Below are positions 26,295 to 36,000 of a stretch of DNA of 64,000 nucleotides, in pieces. Both the position numbers and the translations under genes were made by a program. The DNA comes from Photobacterium angustum (lineage in GTDB: Bacteria; Pseudomonadota; Gammaproteobacteria; Enterobacterales; Vibrionaceae), in contig NZ_MSCJ01000001.1 of the NCBI RefSeq assembly GCF_002954615.1, positions 1,302,001 to 1,366,000 on the forward strand, in the 5' to 3' direction. A model generated the notes under the pieces. The model did not search any database. It saw nothing but the letters and a program-made list of their open reading frames with translations, and had not been told where the DNA came from. Positions within the stretch are counted from its first letter, which is position 1. Every line of letters starts with the position of its first letter.

Positions 26295-27119
26295 ATGAAT
26301 TTTTTCAAGACGAGTTTAGTTGTTTTAAGCTTAGCCGCAGCAAGCCTTAGCCATGCTGCAACCGATAACCAAGAAAACAAAACAATTCGTTTAGCAACGA
26401 CAACCAGTACTTACCACTCAGGACTTCTTGACTACCTTTTACCAGCATTTAAAAAAGACACTGGCTACACTGTTGAAGTTCTAGCTGCAGGTACAGGCAA
26501 AGCATTACGCATGGGTGAAAATGGTGATGTTGATTTGGTAATGACTCACGCCCCTAAAGCCGAAGCTAAATTTGTTGATGACGGTTTTGGTATCCTTCCT
26601 CGCAAGCTAATGCACAACGACTTCGTACTTGTTGGTCCAAAGGCAGATCCTGCAAAGATCAAAGGTGATAAAGACGTTGCTAATGCACTGGTTAACATTG
26701 CCGAAACAGATTCTGTGTTTGTTTCTCGTGGTGATGATTCTGGTACCAATAAAAAAGAACTTAACCTTTGGGCACAAACAAAAATGGAACCTAACTTCGG
26801 TGGTTACAAAGCTGTTGGTCAAGGCATGGGTCCTACATTAAACATGGCGTCTGAATTACAAGCGTATACTCTAACTGACCGTGGTACATGGCTTGCTTAC
26901 CAAAATAAACTGCACCTAGAAATCATGGTTCAGGGTGACAAACGTCTATTTAACCCATACCAAGTGATCTTAGTGAACCCTAGCCGTTACCCTGACATTA
27001 ACTACCAAGGTGCAAAAACATTCAGCGATTGGTTAGTTAATTCTAAAGCACAAACCATGATTAATGATTACCAACGTCATGGCGAACAACTATTTGTTGC
27101 AGATGCAATCACACAATAA
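26295..27119 (+). CDS. tupA: Tungstate ABC transporter substrate-binding protein
   Basis: 274-residue periplasmic protein with a Sec signal peptide (to about AATDN, residue 22). It has the TupA hallmarks: the N-terminal oxyanion loop ATTTSTYHSG and the second loop VSRGDDSGT, with KALRMGENGDVDLVMTHAP between them. TupA proteins bind tungstate far better than molybdate; that preference is family knowledge and was not shown here. It is the first gene of tupABC-mobA-mobB/moeA and is followed by a large intercistronic hairpin. Confidence 0.92.
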   Translation: MNFFKTSLVVLSLAAASLSHAATDNQENKTIRLATTTSTYHSGLLDYLLPAFKKDTGYTVEVLAAGTGKALRMGENGDVDLVMTHAPKAEAKFVDDGFGILPRKLMHNDFVLVGPKADPAKIKGDKDVANALVNIAETDSVFVSRGDDSGTNKKELNLWAQTKMEPNFGGYKAVGQGMGPTLNMASELQAYTLTDRGTWLAYQNKLHLEIMVQGDKRLFNPYQVILVNPSRYPDINYQGAKTFSDWLVNSKAQTMINDYQRHGEQLFVADAITQ

Positions 27120-27151
27120 GTAATCAGCTTCATTTGATTTTGTAACATTTT

Positions 27152-27217
27152 GCGCCGAACACTGCCTCTTCTCTAATTAACACTTCTGTTATAATGAAAT
27201 GAGGCCATGTTCGGCGT
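27152..27217 (+). promoter_or_regulatory. Intercistronic hairpin between tupA and tupB
   Basis: CGCCGAACA (27153-27161) pairs with TGTTCGGCG (27208-27216), and an inner GCCTC (27164-27168) pairs with GAGGC (27201-27205), with 2-nt internal loops on each side. No U tract follows, so it is probably not a terminator. It may stabilise the tupA end of the message or be a regulatory structure. A TATAAT (27190-27195) lies in its loop, without a good -35 box. Confidence 0.55.
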
Positions 27218-27246
27218 AACCAATTAAATATTAGATAAAAATAACA

Positions 27247-27948
27247 ATGAATATTTGGCAAACAACGCAACAAGCAATCCAACTTCTATTTAGTGGTGAT
27301 AGTTCGCTATGGAGCATTGTTGGTGTTTCTTTTTCAGTTTCTCTGTTAGCCATTGCTATTGTATTAATTCCCTCTTTATTAGTTGCTTTCGCCCTTGCTT
27401 ATGGAAAGTTTCCAGGTCGATGGCTAATCCTTTCTTTTGTTAATACACTGCAATCCGTTCCGACTGTTGTTATTGGATTATTGTTATATATGTTGCTATC
27501 GCGCTCAGGACCTTTGGGTGACTGGCAAATGCTGTTTACTCAGCGAGCTATGATTCTTGGACAAATACTAATTTGTTTTCCAATCTTAATATCTATGATG
27601 CATGCCGCCTTTCAAAATAGTGACCGTCGCGCATGGGAAACCGCAATCTCATTAGGTGCAAGCTACCCTCGTGCACTAATGAGCCTTATGTGGGAAAGCC
27701 GTTTTCCACTATTAGCTGCCATTGTTGCGTCTTTTAGCCGTATTATCACTGAGGTGGGCTGCTCAATGATGGTGGGTGGTAACATCTTAAATTCAACCAG
27801 AAATATTCCGACAGCCATTGCATTGGAAAGCTCTAAAGGTGCGTTTGCACAAGGTGTCGCCTTGGGAATGGTCTTATTAATTCTCGCTCTCGGACTAAAC
27901 TTTATTTTATCGATCTCTCGTGGCAAAGCCCACTTGCGTACGAACTAA
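27247..27948 (+). CDS. tupB: Tungstate ABC transporter permease
   Basis: 233-residue inner-membrane permease with about five hydrophobic segments and the EAA loop (ETAISLGASYPRALMSLMWE). It ends with GRKAHLRTN-like basic residues in the cytoplasm. It has no good Shine-Dalgarno (only A-rich sequence before the ATG) and lies behind the intercistronic hairpin, so it is probably made in smaller amount than TupA. Confidence 0.92.
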   Translation: MNIWQTTQQAIQLLFSGDSSLWSIVGVSFSVSLLAIAIVLIPSLLVAFALAYGKFPGRWLILSFVNTLQSVPTVVIGLLLYMLLSRSGPLGDWQMLFTQRAMILGQILICFPILISMMHAAFQNSDRRAWETAISLGASYPRALMSLMWESRFPLLAAIVASFSRIITEVGCSMMVGGNILNSTRNIPTAIALESSKGAFAQGVALGMVLLILALGLNFILSISRGKAHLRTN

Positions 27949-27963
27949 GCTGAGGGCATTGAT

Positions 27964-28665
27964 ATGACGCATATTTCAATTGAGGCAACAGATCTTTCTG
28001 TTCGTTTTAAACATCGCCTACTTTTCCATATTCCTCAGTTAAAGTTAGAGCCGCAAGATGCGATTTATCTTACTGGTGATAACGGTGTGGGAAAAACAAC
28101 GCTATTAAAAGTACTTGCGGGATTACAAAAGCCGACCACTGGAAAAATCAATACTCAGCACCATTGGTTGAATAGACTATTTGGTGGATGCTATCACAAT
28201 GGCATAATCTACATGCATCAAACCCCTTATATGTTTGATGCCACAGTGTTTGATAATGTTTGCTATGGCTTAAAATATATTATTAGAGATCGTCAACAAC
28301 GTCGCAATGAAGCCATCAATGCCTTAAGAATGGTTGGGTTAGAAACCCTTGCCGATGAACATGTCTCTGTGTTGTCTGGCGGTGAGCGCCAACGTGTAGC
28401 AATGGCACGAGCATGGGTATTAAAGCCAAGTGTATTACTGATGGACGAATCAAGTGCAAGTATGGATAAAGAATCCATCAGCCGCCAAGTTATATTGGCA
28501 AAAGATTTATTAGAACGAGGCTCTAGCCTTGTCATCACTAGCCACCAGCATAATGAACTCACCGACTTATGTCGTCGCCAGTGGACAATCAATGACACAA
28601 AATTAATTGAGCGTGCAGATTTGCAGCTTGTTAAAAAAGATAAGGATAACTATGCCTACGCCTGA
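27964..28665 (+). CDS. tupC: Tungstate ABC transporter ATPase
   Basis: 233-residue ATPase with Walker A (GDNGVGKTT), signature LSGGERQR, Walker B ([12 protein letters not shown]) and H-loop (ITSHQ). GAGGGC precedes the ATG. It lacks the C-terminal MOP/TOBE domain of ModC, which supports the Tup assignment. Its end overlaps mobA by 14 nt. Confidence 0.92.
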   Translation: MTHISIEATDLSVRFKHRLLFHIPQLKLEPQDAIYLTGDNGVGKTTLLKVLAGLQKPTTGKINTQHHWLNRLFGGCYHNGIIYMHQTPYMFDATVFDNVCYGLKYIIRDRQQRRNEAINALRMVGLETLADEHVSVLSGGERQRVAMARAWVLKPSVLLMDESSASMDKESISRQVILAKDLLERGSSLVITSHQHNELTDLCRRQWTINDTKLIERADLQLVKKDKDNYAYA

Positions 28666-29245
28666 GCAAACTCAGTGGGTTATTTTGGCTGGTGGACAAG
28701 CCAGCCGTATGGGAGGCAATGATAAAGGTTTAATTAAATTGGCTGATAAGCCATTAATTCAACATGTTATCGATACGCTGCGCCCACAAACACCACATAT
28801 CACCATCAATGCAAACCGCAACCATGAACGTTACGCGGAGTTTGGTGAAGTCTTTGGTGATACCATTAAAGACTACCCCGGCCCTTTGGGGGGGATGCAT
28901 GCCGCACTTTCTCATATCGATAACGACTGGATTGGTTTTGTGCCTTGTGATTGCCCACAGCTTCCGCATGATTTAGTCGCAAGAATGGCAAACGCTTGTA
29001 CAGAAGAAACCGATATTGCTGTTGCTCATAATGGTGAGCACATTCAACCAGTAGTCACGCTTGTTCACCGTCGCATTTTACCTAAGCTTGAAGCCTTTCT
29101 CGCTAATGGTGATAGAAAAATCATTCTGCTTTACCGTCAATGTAATATGATCACGGTTGATTTTAGTGATCAAGCAGATGCTTTTGTAAACCTTAATACC
29201 CCTGAAGAACTCTCTCAATTTGGAGTGCTACATGAGTCAAATTAA
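28652..29245 (+). CDS. mobA: Molybdenum cofactor guanylyltransferase MobA
   Basis: 197-residue cytoplasmic enzyme that adds GMP to molybdopterin to make the MGD form needed by FdhA. The nucleotide-binding motif [15 protein letters not shown] is at the N-terminus, with the metal-binding DCPQ further on. The frame extends upstream to 28607, but the ATG at 28652 with AAGGAT is the proper start and begins inside the end of tupC. Its last 14 nt overlap the next gene. Confidence 0.94.
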   Translation: MPTPEQTQWVILAGGQASRMGGNDKGLIKLADKPLIQHVIDTLRPQTPHITINANRNHERYAEFGEVFGDTIKDYPGPLGGMHAALSHIDNDWIGFVPCDCPQLPHDLVARMANACTEETDIAVAHNGEHIQPVVTLVHRRILPKLEAFLANGDRKIILLYRQCNMITVDFSDQADAFVNLNTPEELSQFGVLHESN

Positions 29246-31010
29246 CGCTTCTTTACCGCTACTTGGTTTCGCTGCATTTAGTGGTACAGGTAAAACCACT
29301 TTACTTGAAGCAATGTTGCCTAAACTTGTAGAGCGAGGACTTCGTGTAGCCGTGGTAAAACACGCTCATCATAATTTTGATATCGACCAAGAAGGTAAAG
29401 ACAGCTATCGCCTTCGTAAAGCTGGCGCAAGCCAAATGCTAATATCTTCTCGTTACCGTCGTGCACTGGTGACAGAAACACCGGAAGAAGAAGCCCAACT
29501 TCCCTATTTACTCAACCAATTAGATCAAACCGAACTCGATCTCATTTTGGTGGAAGGTTTTAAAAAGCTCGATTTCCCTAAAATTGAATTACACCGCAAA
29601 GAAGTCGGCAAACCTTGGCTACACCCAGAAGATAACAACATTATTGCTATCGCTGCGAACATCCCTGCTGAAAGTGCATTGCCACAAATGGATATCAATA
29701 ATCTTGATCAACTTACTGACTTTGTTATTGATTACGTGAAAAACAGTGCGTTTACTGAAGCGCAAACATTAAGCTGTAGCGATATCAATCCAGCAGGTAT
29801 GTTATCGGTTGCTCAAGGTCGAGAAAAAATTCTTGAGCAGATTAAGCCATTAAATAACAGCGAGTCAGTGAATCTACATCAAGCGCTAGGACAAATTGTC
29901 GCACAAGATATTTTATCGCCAGTCAATGTGCCTCAACATACTAACTCTGCAATGGATGGTTATGCTATTTCTGGTGATGATATAGAGCGTGAAAGCTATC
30001 ATGTTGTTGGTCAAGTGCTTGCCGGACACAGTTACGATAAGTCACTACAACATGGTGAAGCTGTTCGTATCATGACAGGTGCACCAGTTCCGCAAGGTGC
30101 CGATACCGTCATTATGCGTGAGCAAGCAACCCAGAAAGGTGACACGGTCACGTTTGATAAATCAATGGGTAAAATCAATGCTGGTCAAAACGTACGTCAA
30201 GCAGGTGAAGATCTGGCATTAGGTCAAATTGCCGTTGCTGCAGGAACAACCATCACAGCGCCAGAACTTGGTATGGTAGCCTCACTAGGTATTGATAAAA
30301 TTGTAATCAACAAGCCTATCCGTGTTGCGATTTTCTCTACCGGTGATGAAGTTCAGCAACCAGGTGAAGCGCAGAAACAAAACTGCATCTATGACTCAAA
30401 CCGCTATACATTATACGCCCTACTCACTCACTTAGGCTGTGAAGTTGTTGATCTCGGCATTATTGATGATAACGAAGCGTCGCTTGAAAAAACGTTAACA
30501 CAAGCAAGCACGCAAGCTGATTTGATCTTATCTTCTGGTGGTGTATCTGTCGGCGATGCGGACTATATAAAGGCCGTTTTAGATAAGTTAGGTAAGATTA
30601 ACTTTTGGCGTATCAATATGCGCCCAGGTCGTCCTCTTGCTTTTGGTACGATTAGTAACGTGCCATTCTTTGGATTACCGGGTAACCCTGTCGCGGTAAT
30701 GGTTGCGTTCTTACAATTTGTTGAACCAGCGATTAGAAAGCAGCAAGGTATTATCAATTGGCAGCCGAAAACGCATCAAGCTATCGCGATTAAAAAACTT
30801 CGTTCCCGCTCAGGTCGTACTGAGTATACTCGCGGTATTTCGAGTTTTGATGCTAATGGTCGTTTAGTAGTGAAAAGTACAGGCTCGCAAGGTTCAGGCA
30901 TACTTCGTTCGATGAGCGAAGCAAACTGCTTGATTGAAATAGCACCAGAGCAAGTAAATGCAGAAATCGGTGATAAGGTTACCATCATTCCATTAGATAT
31001 ACGTATGTAA
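29232..31010 (+). CDS. MobB-MoeA fusion protein
   Basis: 592-residue bifunctional molybdenum cofactor protein. Residues 1 to about 170 are MobB, a GTP-binding adaptor with P-loop [11 protein letters not shown] and [10 protein letters not shown]. Residues about 180-592 are MoeA, the molybdotransferase that inserts the metal into molybdopterin, with [32 protein letters not shown] and PGNPVAV. The fusion is continuous with no frameshift. The ATG at 29232 has GGAG upstream; an earlier TTG at 29220 is in frame but unneeded. Fusions like this are known in Vibrio relatives. It ends the tup operon. Confidence 0.94.
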   Translation: MSQINASLPLLGFAAFSGTGKTTLLEAMLPKLVERGLRVAVVKHAHHNFDIDQEGKDSYRLRKAGASQMLISSRYRRALVTETPEEEAQLPYLLNQLDQTELDLILVEGFKKLDFPKIELHRKEVGKPWLHPEDNNIIAIAANIPAESALPQMDINNLDQLTDFVIDYVKNSAFTEAQTLSCSDINPAGMLSVAQGREKILEQIKPLNNSESVNLHQALGQIVAQDILSPVNVPQHTNSAMDGYAISGDDIERESYHVVGQVLAGHSYDKSLQHGEAVRIMTGAPVPQGADTVIMREQATQKGDTVTFDKSMGKINAGQNVRQAGEDLALGQIAVAAGTTITAPELGMVASLGIDKIVINKPIRVAIFSTGDEVQQPGEAQKQNCIYDSNRYTLYALLTHLGCEVVDLGIIDDNEASLEKTLTQASTQADLILSSGGVSVGDADYIKAVLDKLGKINFWRINMRPGRPLAFGTISNVPFFGLPGNPVAVMVAFLQFVEPAIRKQQGIINWQPKTHQAIAIKKLRSRSGRTEYTRGISSFDANGRLVVKSTGSQGSGILRSMSEANCLIEIAPEQVNAEIGDKVTIIPLDIRM

Positions 31011-31031
31011 CGTTTTAGCTTTCCATTGTAT

Positions 31032-31066
31032 AAAAAGCCAAGTTACTTAAAGTAGCTTGGCTTTTT
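31032..31066 (+). terminator. Intrinsic terminator after mobB-moeA
   Basis: AAAAAGCCAAG / CTTGGCTTTTT with an inner TAC/GTA extension and a T-rich tail. Confidence 0.9.
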
Positions 31067-31516
31067 GTTTTTAGATGTAGCTTCCGTGCCACTTTTTTAT
31101 TTCCCGTCTTCTACACGTTAGAAGTCGACAAAAACCTTTCATTATATGTTAAGTTGTAACAAAAGATTTCTTTATTCTTTAGATTGATGATAATACCGAA
31201 TAATTTATTGAGATCCACGCCAATCATCAATTTCATAAGAAAAACATTAAAAAAATAGTGGTTAAGTATATTACGCAATCAATATAATAATTATGTTGAA
31301 AATATCAAAAAAAACTGCAAATATTTCCATATATTTAACATCTGAACAACTGTGATATTGATCGCAATAAAAAACCATTAAGTGTCAATTGTGAATAGAA
31401 ACTCTTGCATTTATACATAAGTTAAGAGCTACTCGTTTTTCATCTGGCTAGACCATTACACAACACTTTATGTTGTAGAATAGGCGCAGTCTCTATTTTA
31501 GGTATTCATACGTAAC
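31067..31516. other. Non-coding stretch before the DUF3581 gene
   Basis: About 450 bp, AT-rich. It holds a CRP-like site at 31351-31366 and a small perfect inverted repeat ACAACA-CTTTA-TGTTGT at 31460-31476 about 40 bp before the start codon. No open frame with a ribosome binding site was found. Confidence 0.5.
31351..31366. promoter_or_regulatory. CRP-like site
   Basis: TGTGATATTGATCGCA matches TGTGA-N6-TCACA with one mismatch in the right half. Confidence 0.5.
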
Positions 31517-32242
31517 ATGTTTTTAGATACATACTATTCAGATAAAAGTGGTCAGTTTTCTTTTACTCGTGAACAAGCAAGTGATTTTGCAAAACGAATT
31601 GCGGGTGATTTCAACCCTATTCACGATCCAGACAATAAGCGCTTTTGTGTTCCTGGCGATCTACTTTTCTCGGTCTTACTTGCCAATGTTGGTATCAGCC
31701 AAAAGATGCGTGTGACGTTTGCAGGTATGATAAATGAGAGTACAGAACTGAGTATTTCAGCTGAATCCGATACCGATTTATCATTAATCGATAGCAAAGG
31801 TAAGGAATTCCTTCACCTTGCACGTTCAGGTGAAGTAACCCATGACCAAGATTTAATTGCTCAAATAACTAAAAGTTACGTTCAATTTTCAGGAATGAAT
31901 TTTCCTCATATCATGGTGCCTTTAATGAAATCTAAAGACATGATGATCAACCCTACTCGACCATTAGTTATTTACGAAAGCATGGAACTTGAGTTCTGTC
32001 GACTAGATTTAACAGCACCTCATGTAGAGCTAACAAGTTCAAATATTGATGTTGATGGAAAGCGTGGAAGCGTGACACTGAATTTCTGTTTTAAAGAAAA
32101 TGGAGAGATTGTGGGTACTGGACGTAAGCGTATGCTGATGAGTGGCTTAAAACCTTATTGCCAAGATGGTATCGATGATTTGGTTTCTCGTTTTAACGCT
32201 AAAAAAGAACACTACAATAATCTTCAAACAGAAGAAGTTTAA
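31517..32242 (+). CDS. DUF3581 family protein
   Basis: 241-residue cytoplasmic protein of the DUF3581 family found in marine gammaproteobacteria. The N-terminal section FAKRIAGDFNPIHDPDNKRF resembles the active-site stretch of MaoC/hotdog hydratases, so a hotdog-like fold acting on acyl-CoA or acyl-ACP is plausible but unproven. It is a single gene with a terminator, and no metabolic neighbours help to define it. Confidence 0.82.
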   Translation: MFLDTYYSDKSGQFSFTREQASDFAKRIAGDFNPIHDPDNKRFCVPGDLLFSVLLANVGISQKMRVTFAGMINESTELSISAESDTDLSLIDSKGKEFLHLARSGEVTHDQDLIAQITKSYVQFSGMNFPHIMVPLMKSKDMMINPTRPLVIYESMELEFCRLDLTAPHVELTSSNIDVDGKRGSVTLNFCFKENGEIVGTGRKRMLMSGLKPYCQDGIDDLVSRFNAKKEHYNNLQTEEV

Positions 32243-32268
32243 ACAGAATAAGTAATATTTAGTATTCT

Positions 32269-32295
32269 AAAAAGCCCGCATCAAGCGGGCTTTTT
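32269..32295. terminator. Bidirectional intrinsic terminator
   Basis: AAAAAGCCCGC / GCGGGCTTTTT with a 5-nt loop between the convergent DUF3581 gene and sensor kinase. Confidence 0.92.
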
Positions 32296-32296
32296 A

Positions 32297-33625
32297 TTAG
32301 ATCTCATTCATTCTATGATCGTGTTTTAAAGGAAAATATAATCGCGCCCGTAAACCAGGATTATTATCACTAAACGCTAAATCGCCACCATGACTTTTCA
32401 TCACAGCTTCAACAAGCGATAACCCTAAGCCAAAACCTTGATGCGTCCTGCTTTTATCAGCACGGTACATCGGCTCTTTAATGCGACCTTTATCTTCATC
32501 CGATACGCCAAGTCCATTATCAATCACTACCACACCAAAATGATCAACAACAACGTCTATAGTTCCCTCATCAGGAGTATATTTAATCGCGTTTTCAACT
32601 ACATTGTATATGGCTCGAAAAAGTAAACTAGGCTCACCTTTTATCTGGTATGGCTCATCCTCACGAAATGATAAAACTTGTTTCTTTTCATCCGAAATAG
32701 GTAATAGGAAATCAACAACATCTTGGCAAACTTGAGATAAATTAACCCATTGCTTATCAATTTTATGTTTACCCGTATTGATATGAGAAATTTCTAACAT
32801 GCCATTGAACATACTCAGCAGTACTTCCAAATCATCATGGCAAGCTTCTAAGTCTTTGGTAAACGGCGCTGTGTCTTTTGTAAGTAAACTTTCGAGTCGA
32901 AGTTTCATTCTCGCAATTGGTGTGCGCAAATCGTGCGCCATACCAACCGAGAGTTCCTTTAATGACTCTTCTTTCTTTTCGACTTGTTCAATAAGAAAGT
33001 TAAGGTGGATTGTCAGTACATCAAATTCATCATCATTTTTACTGACCGGGAGTTTCACCCCTTTCTCGCCAAGGCTAACTCGGTTCATACCATGATTAAC
33101 ACGTTCTAATTTCTTTAAAATAGAAATAGCAAATAATAGAGCGCCCGCAAGCATCAAGATCACGGGGACAACAATGCCAGAAACTAGCATTGGTATCATA
33201 TTGTCTCGGTATGAACGCATTAATTCAGGATTAATACCAATAATAAGCATATTATTATTCGGTAAATTTAATGTCCTTTGAAAGCGATTAACACGTAGTT
33301 CTGTATCTGATAATGCTGCAGGGTACGTTAGCGTAGTATTTGCCTCTGGTCTCTTGGTGATCCTATACTCAAACACATTTTGGATTTGCTGATGCTCTTT
33401 AACAAGATCAGGTATCTCATTAATATGACCTTTTTGAACCATACGCTCAAACAGTGCCATTTCATTACTTAATTCTTGTGCTAACTGTTTATGGTAAAAC
33501 ATTTCTGAATTAACAAAAACTTGGTTAATAAACAGTATAAATATAATGGCAACACAACTAATAAAATAGAGTAGAACTTTAAAAGTACTCGAACGCGATA
33601 ATCGATCAGAGCCTGCGTAAGACAT
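32297..33625 (-). CDS. OmpR-type two-component sensor histidine kinase
   Basis: 442-residue membrane kinase. Helix 1 at about 15-37, a periplasmic domain of about 115 residues, helix 2 at about 155-178, HAMP, HisKA with SVGMAHDLRTPIARMKLRLE (phospho-His), and an HATPase with NVVENAIKYTP, DNGLGV and GFGLGLS. An in-frame GTG lies at 33634, but the ATG at 33625 with GAGG 8 nt upstream is preferred. It overlaps the response regulator gene by 20 nt. The signal is not evident. Confidence 0.9.
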   Translation of the reverse strand: MSYAGSDRLSRSSTFKVLLYFISCVAIIFILFINQVFVNSEMFYHKQLAQELSNEMALFERMVQKGHINEIPDLVKEHQQIQNVFEYRITKRPEANTTLTYPAALSDTELRVNRFQRTLNLPNNNMLIIGINPELMRSYRDNMIPMLVSGIVVPVILMLAGALLFAISILKKLERVNHGMNRVSLGEKGVKLPVSKNDDEFDVLTIHLNFLIEQVEKKEESLKELSVGMAHDLRTPIARMKLRLESLLTKDTAPFTKDLEACHDDLEVLLSMFNGMLEISHINTGKHKIDKQWVNLSQVCQDVVDFLLPISDEKKQVLSFREDEPYQIKGEPSLLFRAIYNVVENAIKYTPDEGTIDVVVDHFGVVVIDNGLGVSDEDKGRIKEPMYRADKSRTHQGFGLGLSLVEAVMKSHGGDLAFSDNNPGLRARLYFPLKHDHRMNEI

Positions 33626-34283
33626 AACCTGCACCTCTTACGGTATGGATTAAACTGGGCTCTCCGCCTTCTTCTAATTTTTTTCGTAAGTTTGCGATAT
33701 GTACATCGATAACATTCGTTTTAGGATCAAAGTGGTAGCTCCATACCGACTCAAATAAGCTCATCCGCGAAACTACACTTTCAGCATGCTCCATTAAATA
33801 CTGCAGTAGTAAGAACTCTTTTTGCTGCAAATTTAATTCACGAGATCCGCGCCATACCCGATGAGATTTAATATCAAGCCGTAAATCGTCATAGCTATAT
33901 TCAGATGAAATATTCACACTAGACTGATGGCGCTTAACTAATATATTGGCGCGAGCAATGAGTTCAGCTAAGGCAAAAGGTTTTGTTAAGTAATCATCAC
34001 TGCCTGCAGTTAATCCAGCAACACGATCTTCTACACTATCCATGGCACTTAAAATTAGGATCGGGGTTTCATTTTCTGTTGCTCGTAATGCTGCAAGTAC
34101 TTTTAAGCCATCAAGTATCGGTAACATCCGATCTAAAATAATCAGTTGATATTCACAACTTGTAGCCATCATTAACCCTTGATGACCATCCTCTGCTTCA
34201 TCAACCACAAAGCCATGCTCTCGCAATCCTTGCGCAATAAATTCACGCGTAGTGACATCATCTTCAATAACGAGAACTTTCAT
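33606..34283 (-). CDS. OmpR-family response regulator
   Basis: 225-residue regulator with a receiver domain (phospho-Asp in IILDRMLPILDG, conserved Lys in YLTKPFA) and a C-terminal winged helix (VWRGSRELNLQQKEFLLLQYL, then TNVIDVHIANLRKKLEEGG and IHTVRGAGYVLR). It is similar to QseB/CusR-type regulators. It is the first gene of a two-gene operon with the kinase. Confidence 0.92.
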   Translation of the reverse strand: MKVLVIEDDVTTREFIAQGLREHGFVVDEAEDGHQGLMMATSCEYQLIILDRMLPILDGLKVLAALRATENETPILILSAMDSVEDRVAGLTAGSDDYLTKPFALAELIARANILVKRHQSSVNISSEYSYDDLRLDIKSHRVWRGSRELNLQQKEFLLLQYLMEHAESVVSRMSLFESVWSYHFDPKTNVIDVHIANLRKKLEEGGEPSLIHTVRGAGYVLRRL

Positions 34284-34383
34284 TTAATACCTAATCATTT
34301 TCTTCTCAGCGCTTATTCTCGCATTATATACATAAGAGATATAATTTTCAGGTAATAGGATCATAGCTTTACCTTTTAAAGAC

Positions 34384-34415
34384 AAAAAAACGGCCTACCA
34401 AAAGGTAGGCCGTTT
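34384..34415 (-). terminator. Intrinsic terminator after the PTS gene
   Basis: AAACGGCCTACC / GGTAGGCCGTTT, 12-bp stem with a 4-nt loop, followed on the minus strand by seven T. Confidence 0.92.
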
Positions 34416-34467
34416 AACGTGACCATAGGGGGAATTATGAAATCACGAATCTCTTTGTGCTAACGTC

Positions 34468-35853
34468 TTAAAGTGACTTCATCTGGTTAGCAATAATTTC
34501 AGCTTGTGGGCCAAGGATAACTTGAAGGTTATTAGAACCTACATTCACTACACCTTTGGCACCAAGTTGCTTAAGTTTTGCATCATCGATAACTGAACGG
34601 TCAACAATACCTAAGCGTAAGCGAGTGATACAAGCTGAAATATCAGTTAAGTTATCTTTACCACCTAATGCTGCTAGGTAAGATTTAGCTAAATCCGCTT
34701 TGCTTGCAGCATCGTCTTCTGGGTTTGAGTTTTCAGCTGGTGTATCTTCACGACCCGGTGTTTTAAGATTAAACATCTTAATTACTGCAACGAAGATTAC
34801 GAAGTAGATTGCGCCAACTACAAGACCCATTGGGATAATTTCCCATGAGTTGTGTGCTGCAGGTGCATTGTAGTTCAAGATGTAATCAATCAAGCCTGAA
34901 GAGAAGCTAAATGCCATGTGAATATTCAGGTAAGACGCCACAACAATACTCACACCCATTAAAATAGCGTGTACTAGATATAAAGCAGGCGCTAGGAACA
35001 TGAACATGAATTCGATTGGCTCTGTAATACCAGTTAAGAATGCAGTTAATGCAACACTTAACAACATACCACCAACCACTTTCTTGTTTTCTTTCTTCGC
35101 TGTTACATAGAACGCAAGCGCAGCACTTGGCAAACCAAACATAACAACTGGGAAGAAACCACTTAAGATTTGTCCAGCAGTAGGGTCACCAGCAAAGAAA
35201 CGAGAGATTTCACCAGTTACAACATGACCATCAGCGGCTGTGTAGCTACCGAATACAAACCAAACCATGCTGTTTAGGATATGGTGTAAACCAAGTGGAA
35301 TTAATAGACGGTTAGCAACACCGTAAACGAACTCACCAGGTACGCCACTAGTTAGGATCCATTGACCAAGATGGTTGATACCATCTTGAATTGGAGGCCA
35401 AATAATACTGAATGCGTAAGCAAGTACTAAAGCAACTAAACCCGTTACTATAGGTACAAAACGCTTACCACCAAAGAAGCCAAGGAACTCTGGCAATTTG
35501 ATTGCATTGAAGCGGTTATATAAAAGACCTGCGCAAACACCAATAATGATACCGCCAGCAACACCTGGATCAACATCTGGATTTAACGTTTTAAGTGCCG
35601 CCATCAGGATGAAATAACCTACGGCTGATGCAATCGCTGCTGCTGCTGAATTATCTTTCGAAAATCCGGCCCCAACACCCATTGCGAAAAGTAGTGCAAG
35701 ATTCGTAAATACAGCCTGACCACCAGCTGCAATAAAAGGGATATTTAATAGATCTGGTTGTCCAATACGCAGCAAAATACCGGCAATCGGTAAAACTGCA
35801 ATAGGAAACATAATTGCGTTTCCTAGCTTTTGGAAATGTCCGAGAATGCTCAT
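34468..35853 (-). CDS. nagE: PTS N-acetylglucosamine-type transporter, EIICB
   Basis: 461-residue inner-membrane sugar phosphotransferase. The EIIC part (about 1-375) has many hydrophobic segments and the family sequences FGGKRFVPI and GITEPIEFMFMFLAP. The EIIB domain at the C-terminus carries the phospho-Cys in ISACITRLRLG. It aligns well with E. coli NagE but stops before the EIIA domain, so a separate EIIA (Crr type) is needed. GGAGAAGAGG precedes the ATG at 35853; a GTG at 35865 is in frame. A CRP site and a palindrome lie upstream. N-acetylglucosamine is the likely substrate. Confidence 0.88.
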   Translation of the reverse strand: MSILGHFQKLGNAIMFPIAVLPIAGILLRIGQPDLLNIPFIAAGGQAVFTNLALLFAMGVGAGFSKDNSAAAAIASAVGYFILMAALKTLNPDVDPGVAGGIIIGVCAGLLYNRFNAIKLPEFLGFFGGKRFVPIVTGLVALVLAYAFSIIWPPIQDGINHLGQWILTSGVPGEFVYGVANRLLIPLGLHHILNSMVWFVFGSYTAADGHVVTGEISRFFAGDPTAGQILSGFFPVVMFGLPSAALAFYVTAKKENKKVVGGMLLSVALTAFLTGITEPIEFMFMFLAPALYLVHAILMGVSIVVASYLNIHMAFSFSSGLIDYILNYNAPAAHNSWEIIPMGLVVGAIYFVIFVAVIKMFNLKTPGREDTPAENSNPEDDAASKADLAKSYLAALGGKDNLTDISACITRLRLGIVDRSVIDDAKLKQLGAKGVVNVGSNNLQVILGPQAEIIANQMKSL

Positions 35854-35921
35854 CCTCTTCTCCACGTTAAAAGTTAAAATTAAAGTAAATTGTTTTAATA
35901 ACTTAATGATACGCTTTGATT

Positions 35922-35937
35922 CTTAATTGGAATTAAG
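35922..35937. promoter_or_regulatory. Palindromic operator candidate upstream of the PTS gene
   Basis: CTTAATTGGAATTAAG: perfect 7-bp arms around GG, 70-85 bp before the PTS start. Position and symmetry suit a NagC/Mlc-type repressor, but the sequence was not checked against a matrix. Confidence 0.45.
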
Positions 35938-35984
35938 CAAAAGATTAAGGATTCTTAATGTTTGTTTCTAAAAGCACAATCCTG

Positions 35985-36000
35985 AGTGATGGATATCACA
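35985..36000. promoter_or_regulatory. CRP site candidate
   Basis: AGTGATGGATATCACA has perfect GTGA-N6-TCAC cores. It lies between the divergent PTS and phosphatase genes. Catabolite activation of the PTS gene is the simplest reading. Confidence 0.65.
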
